Below, in pieces: positions 60,864-64,000 of a stretch of 64,000 nt of DNA; positions within the stretch are counted from its first letter, which is position 1, and each line of letters opens with the position of its first letter. The notes under the pieces are model-generated. The model worked only from the letters and a program-made list of their open reading frames with translations. It ran no database searches and was not told where the DNA came from. The translations under genes and the position numbers were made by a program. This stretch comes from Nocardiopsis xinjiangensis YIM 90004 (GTDB lineage Bacteria > Actinomycetota > Actinomycetes > Streptosporangiales > Streptosporangiaceae): the NCBI RefSeq assembly GCF_000341145.1, contig NZ_ANBE01000004.1, positions 18,511 through 82,510 of the forward strand. The letters are read 5' to 3'.

Positions 60864-61403
60864 TCAGCTGCGGAACTTGGCCTTGGCGTCGGTGGAGCCG
60901 GCCATGAGTTTGTTGAGCAGGCGTACCAGTTCGGTGCGTTCGTGCGGTTCCAGGGCTTCGGCCCAGGCGCTCTCGCGGCGGTTGTGGGCCCGGAACCCGC
61001 CGAGGATGGCTCCGTAGCCCTCTTCGGTCAGGCTCAGTTGCAGGGCGCGCCGGTCGTGGCTGGCGCGTTCGCGCACCACGAGACCGTCGCGTTCGAGGGT
61101 GTTGAGCAGCGCGGACAGAGCGGCCCGGCTCGTTCCGGAGATATCGGCGGTGGTCTTGGCCTCCATGGGCCCGGCGAGCCAGAGCGCGAAGATGACACGG
61201 AAGCCCGGCCAGGTGAGCCCGCGGGGTCGGTGGACGGTGGACTCCAGGTCGTAGATGACCATGCTGCTGGCCCGGCTCAGGGTCAGGGCCATGCGCATGG
61301 CGTCGGTGTCGACCGCGGGCAATTCCTGTCGGGCCTTGCGCACGGCGAAGTCCACGAATGACCAGAAGGTCAGTTCGTCCGGGGGAGCGCTCTCGTGGGT
61401 CAC
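60864..61403 (-). CDS. MarR-family regulator
   Basis: This 179-aa winged-helix repressor has its DNA-binding core at about 65-135 (LTWPGFRVIFALWLAGPMEAKTTADI, SRAALSALLNTLERDGLVVRERASHDRRA). The GTG is at 61403. It is divergent from an operon with an MBL-fold protein and an aromatic FAD monooxygenase, and a MarR-type palindrome lies in the gap. It probably releases DNA when an aromatic substrate binds, as HpaR and related repressors do. Confidence 0.88.
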   Translation of the reverse strand: MTHESAPPDELTFWSFVDFAVRKARQELPAVDTDAMRMALTLSRASSMVIYDLESTVHRPRGLTWPGFRVIFALWLAGPMEAKTTADISGTSRAALSALLNTLERDGLVVRERASHDRRALQLSLTEEGYGAILGGFRAHNRRESAWAEALEPHERTELVRLLNKLMAGSTDAKAKFRS

Positions 61404-61635
61404 CGGTTCACCTTAAAGCCGCAAGGCTCTGTTGCCGGGGGGACGGTGCGGGCCGAGGGAGGCGGTTCGTGGCCGGGGTGGTGACGAGGGGTCCCCGTTC
61501 CTGCACCCATGTGCGGCCGGGGCGCGTCGCCGGCCCGAGTGTTCCGCCTTGCCTCGCTATTGTGTGATCTGTATCACGGAAGTACCTGGTCGGGCCTCTT
61601 GGTCGTGTGGCGTGGCCCACGTTACGGTCAGATTC

Positions 61636-61649
61636 ATCAAACATTTGAT
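61636..61649. promoter_or_regulatory. MarR-type operator
   Basis: ATCAAACATTTGAT has 6-bp perfect arms around a 2-base centre, in the AT-rich part of the gap between the MarR gene and the metabolic operon, 49 bases before the MBL-fold start. TCATTTG follows as a partial further half-site. Confidence 0.8.
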
Positions 61650-61697
61650 CATTTGGGTGGCGGCAGCCGCCCGCGACGAGTGAGAGGTCCTTCGACC

Positions 61698-62660
61698 ATG
61701 GCCACCAAGCCGTTCGCCTCCTCCGCCGACACCGACACCAAACAACAGAGCCTCGAAGTGCTCGCCGACGGCGTCTACGCGCTCACCGCCGAGGGCGACC
61801 CCAACATCGGTGCCATCGAGGGGGAGGACTTCCTGGTCGCCTTCGAGGCCCTGGCAACCCCTGTCGCCGCCCGCGAGTGGCTCACCGAACTGCGCAAACA
61901 CACCGACAAACCCATCCGCTACCTGGTCCTGTCCCACTACCACGCCGTGCGTGTGCTGGGCGCCAGCGCCTTCGACGCCGACATCGTCCTGGCCCACGAG
62001 AAGACCCACGACCTCATCCGCGAACGCGGCAAGGAGGACTGGGAGAGCGAGTTCGGACGCATGCCCCGCCTGGCCAAGGACGCCGACTCCGTACCCGGCC
62101 TGACCTGGCCCACCCAGACCTTCGCCGACCGCACCACCATCGACCTGGGGGGCGAGCGGGGCGAACTCGTCCTGCAGTACCTGGGCCGCGGCCACACCGA
62201 GGGCGACATCGTGGCCTGGCTGCCCCGACAGAAGATCCTCTTCGCCGGCGACCTCGTCGAGGCCCAGGCCGCCCTCTACACCGGCGACGCCTTCCACCAC
62301 GACTGGGCTGGGCACACCCTGGACCGCGTCAAGGCCCTGGGCGCGCAGATGCTCGTGGGCGGACGCGGGGCCGTCAGCCGCGGCCGCGCCGAGGTCGACG
62401 CCGCCATCGAACAGACCCGCAACTTCCTGAACGTGATGATCGACCGGGTCGGTGCCGTCCACGAGCGCGGCGGCACCCTCAAGGAAGCCTTCGACGCCAC
62501 CCACGCGGCCCTGGTCGGCGACTACGGCCACTGGCCCATCTTCGAGCACTGCCTGCCCTTCGACGTCTCCCGGCTCTGGGACGAGTTCTCCGGCATCGAG
62601 CGGCCCGCCATCTGGACCGCCGAGCGCGACCGCCAGGTCTGGGAGCAGCTCCAGAGCTGA
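61698..62660 (+). CDS. MBL-fold protein with degenerate metal site
   Basis: This 320-aa protein has the metallo-beta-lactamase fold: LVLSHYHAVRVLGAS (about 76-90), YLGRGHTEGDIVAWLP (about 160-175) and LFAGDLVEAQ. The usual HxHxDH is HYHAVR, so the Asp and fourth His are absent, and the later His position reads GGRGAV. One metal or none may bind. It is first in an operon with an FAD aromatic monooxygenase (58 bases between), so a hydrolase step on a ring-cleavage or ester intermediate is likely. GAGAGG precedes the ATG at 61698. Confidence 0.82.
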   Translation: MATKPFASSADTDTKQQSLEVLADGVYALTAEGDPNIGAIEGEDFLVAFEALATPVAAREWLTELRKHTDKPIRYLVLSHYHAVRVLGASAFDADIVLAHEKTHDLIRERGKEDWESEFGRMPRLAKDADSVPGLTWPTQTFADRTTIDLGGERGELVLQYLGRGHTEGDIVAWLPRQKILFAGDLVEAQAALYTGDAFHHDWAGHTLDRVKALGAQMLVGGRGAVSRGRAEVDAAIEQTRNFLNVMIDRVGAVHERGGTLKEAFDATHAALVGDYGHWPIFEHCLPFDVSRLWDEFSGIERPAIWTAERDRQVWEQLQS

Positions 62661-62718
62661 CCTGTCTTCAGCGTCCGTCCGCGCCCGTACGGGGCGCCCC
62701 CGCCGAACGGAGCCCACC

Positions 62719-64000
62719 ATGGAACCCCCCGCTCCATCCACCGCCCCCCACACCACCGACCCCGTCCTGGTGCTGGGCGCAGGACCGGTCGGCCAGACGG
62801 CCGCCCTGCTGCTGGCCCGGCGCGGTCTCTCCGTCGTGGTCGTGGACGAACGCCCCGGCCGCGAGGCCGTGGGATCCAAAGCCATCTGCCAACAGCGCGA
62901 CGTCCTGGACGTGTGGGAGTGGCTCGGCGCCGGCCGCATCGCCCGGGAAGGCCTGACCTGGGACACCGCCCGCACCTTCTATCGCGACCACGAACTGTTC
63001 AGCCTGCGCCTGAGCGACCCCGGCGCCTCCCACCTGCCCCCGTTCGTCAACATCTCCCAGTCGCGCACCGAAGAGGTCCTGGACCCGCTCCTGGCACAGG
63101 CCGGGGTGCAAGTGCTGTGGAACCACGCCGTCACCGCCCTGGACCAGGACGGTGACGGCGTCGAGGTCACCTGCCGGGGCCCCCGGGGGCCGGTGCGCCT
63201 GCGCGGCTCCCACGCATTGTCCTGCCTGGGCGCACACGGCGGCGTGGTGCGCGAGGCACTGGGGGTCGGTTTCGAGGGCACCAGTTTCGACGACCGTTTC
63301 CTCATCTGCGACATCCGGGCCGACCTGGGGCGCTGGCAGCACGAACGCCGCTTCTACTTCGACCCCGAGTGGAACCCGGGACGGCAGGTACTCATCCATC
63401 CCTGCCCCGGCTCGGTCTACCGCATCGACTGGCAGGTCCCGGCCGACTTCGACCTGAAGGCCGAGGAGGAGGACGGACGCCTGGACGCACGCATCCGCCA
63501 GATCATCGGCCAGGTCCCCTACGAGGTCGTCTGGCGCTCGGTCTACAGCTTCCACACCCGGGTTGCCGACCGCATGCGGGTGGGCCGGGTCCTGCTGCTG
63601 GGCGACAACGCCCACCTGGTGGCGCCCTTCGGCGCGCGCGGCCTCAACTCCGGGGTCTGCGACGCCGAGAACGCCGCCTGGAAGATCGCCTACGTGAAAG
63701 GCGGGTGGGGCGGGGAGAACCTGCTGGAGAGCTACCACACCGAACGCCACGCCGCCGCGCTGGAGAACGCCGACGTCACCAGCGCCACCATGCGTTTCCT
63801 CGTGCCCGGCGACGAGGAGGAACAGCGGGTGCGCACCACCGTCCTGGAACGTGCGGTGACCGACCCCGCCTACCACCACCGGGTCGATTCCGGACGCCTG
63901 GCCGAACCCTTCTGGTACACCGACTCCGGCCTGACCACCCCCTGCCCCGACCGGCCCTTCGGCGGCCGGCCCCCGCGCGGGCAGATGCCCACGCCCTGCC
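62719..64000 (+). CDS. aromatic-ring FAD monooxygenase (PheA/TfdB/MhpA group), 3' end outside window
   Basis: This flavoprotein (427 codons seen) should hydroxylate a phenol-type ring using NAD(P)H and oxygen. FAD motif LVLGAGPVGQTAALLLARRG is near 18-37, the middle CLGAHGGVVRE replaces the usual DGxxSxVR motif (its Asp is Leu here), and GDNAHLVAPFGARGLNSGVC with DAENAAWK is the second FAD block (about 295-320). ACGGAG precedes ATG 62719. The frame stays open at base 64000; the usual length is 500-600 residues. It is probably induced via the divergent MarR. Confidence 0.88.
   Translation, partial: MEPPAPSTAPHTTDPVLVLGAGPVGQTAALLLARRGLSVVVVDERPGREAVGSKAICQQRDVLDVWEWLGAGRIAREGLTWDTARTFYRDHELFSLRLSDPGASHLPPFVNISQSRTEEVLDPLLAQAGVQVLWNHAVTALDQDGDGVEVTCRGPRGPVRLRGSHALSCLGAHGGVVREALGVGFEGTSFDDRFLICDIRADLGRWQHERRFYFDPEWNPGRQVLIHPCPGSVYRIDWQVPADFDLKAEEEDGRLDARIRQIIGQVPYEVVWRSVYSFHTRVADRMRVGRVLLLGDNAHLVAPFGARGLNSGVCDAENAAWKIAYVKGGWGGENLLESYHTERHAAALENADVTSATMRFLVPGDEEEQRVRTTVLERAVTDPAYHHRVDSGRLAEPFWYTDSGLTTPCPDRPFGGRPPRGQMPTPC

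Noticed and set aside
1-64000. CRISPR array, rRNA, tRNA or intact insertion sequence
   Set aside because: No regularly spaced repeats, conserved RNA cores or complete transposase with terminal repeats were seen by eye.

Overview
The window is about 64 kb of very GC-rich DNA (roughly 70% by eye), with a strong G/C third-position bias, many GTG starts and genes on both strands. It carries a DtxR/IdeR-type iron box, a mycothiol-dependent-isomerase-type protein, an MmyB-type regulator, and LysG/LysE and Eis-like proteins. This points to a filamentous actinomycete; Nocardiopsis or a close relative is my inference, not something the sequence proves. No rRNA, tRNA or CRISPR array was seen, and there is no intact mobile element, only an IS481-type transposase remnant. 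The layout is a mosaic of small, independently regulated metabolic and transport units, with several broken genes, as in accessory actinomycete chromosome.

Region 1 (1-15.4 kb): the 3' end of a 14-helix MFS exporter; a secreted Tat-type peptidoglycan amidase; a DUF3817 protein; the divergent lysG/lysE pair; an acyl-CoA synthetase; a VOC protein; a TetR/DUF1348 pair with two matching operators; an IS481 remnant; a WPD-loop tyrosine phosphatase; a glycerol-dehydrogenase-type enzyme beside a zinc formaldehyde dehydrogenase; an MmyB-type regulator; a broken SDR gene; and an aldo/keto reductase.

Region 2 (14.8-22.9 kb): a TetR gene divergent from a SnoaL-like/NmrA-like pair, with two direct operator copies between them. 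It is followed by a xylan-type sugar unit: GH43 enzyme, two ABC permeases and a binding lipoprotein, divergent from a LacI regulator with palindromic operators.

Region 3 (23-37.6 kb): a truncated amidase; an orphan cytochrome c oxidase subunit I in which a copper-binding histidine is replaced by proline; a zinc alcohol dehydrogenase; a TctA fragment; an ABC-2 exporter; a secreted PAF-acetylhydrolase-like enzyme; a two-component system whose kinase has an extra C-terminal membrane anchor and outside domain; a lipoprotein; HxlR divergent from a truncated thioesterase; a Bcr/CflA exporter whose leader holds a duplicated structured element; and a 73-aa membrane protein behind a 20-bp perfect palindrome.

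Region 4 (37.6-53.7 kb): old yellow enzyme divergent from ArsR; a BCCT transporter; an MFS exporter; a mycothiol-type isomerase; a three-gene PaoABC-like molybdenum aldehyde oxidoreductase with an extra Fe-S cluster in its FAD subunit; an acyltransferase; a CocE/NonD hydrolase coupled to an ATP-grasp ligase; and a serine/threonine dehydratase divergent from LysR.

Region 5 (53.9-64 kb): a TRIC-type channel; a pyridine-nucleotide disulfide oxidoreductase lacking the usual C-terminal His; an iron-regulated siderophore-interacting protein; a BadF-type kinase; an Eis-like acetyltransferase; a frameshifted class V aminotransferase; and a MarR gene divergent from a metallo-beta-lactamase-fold protein plus an aromatic-ring FAD monooxygenase that runs off the window. 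Terminator-like hairpins separate most convergent pairs.
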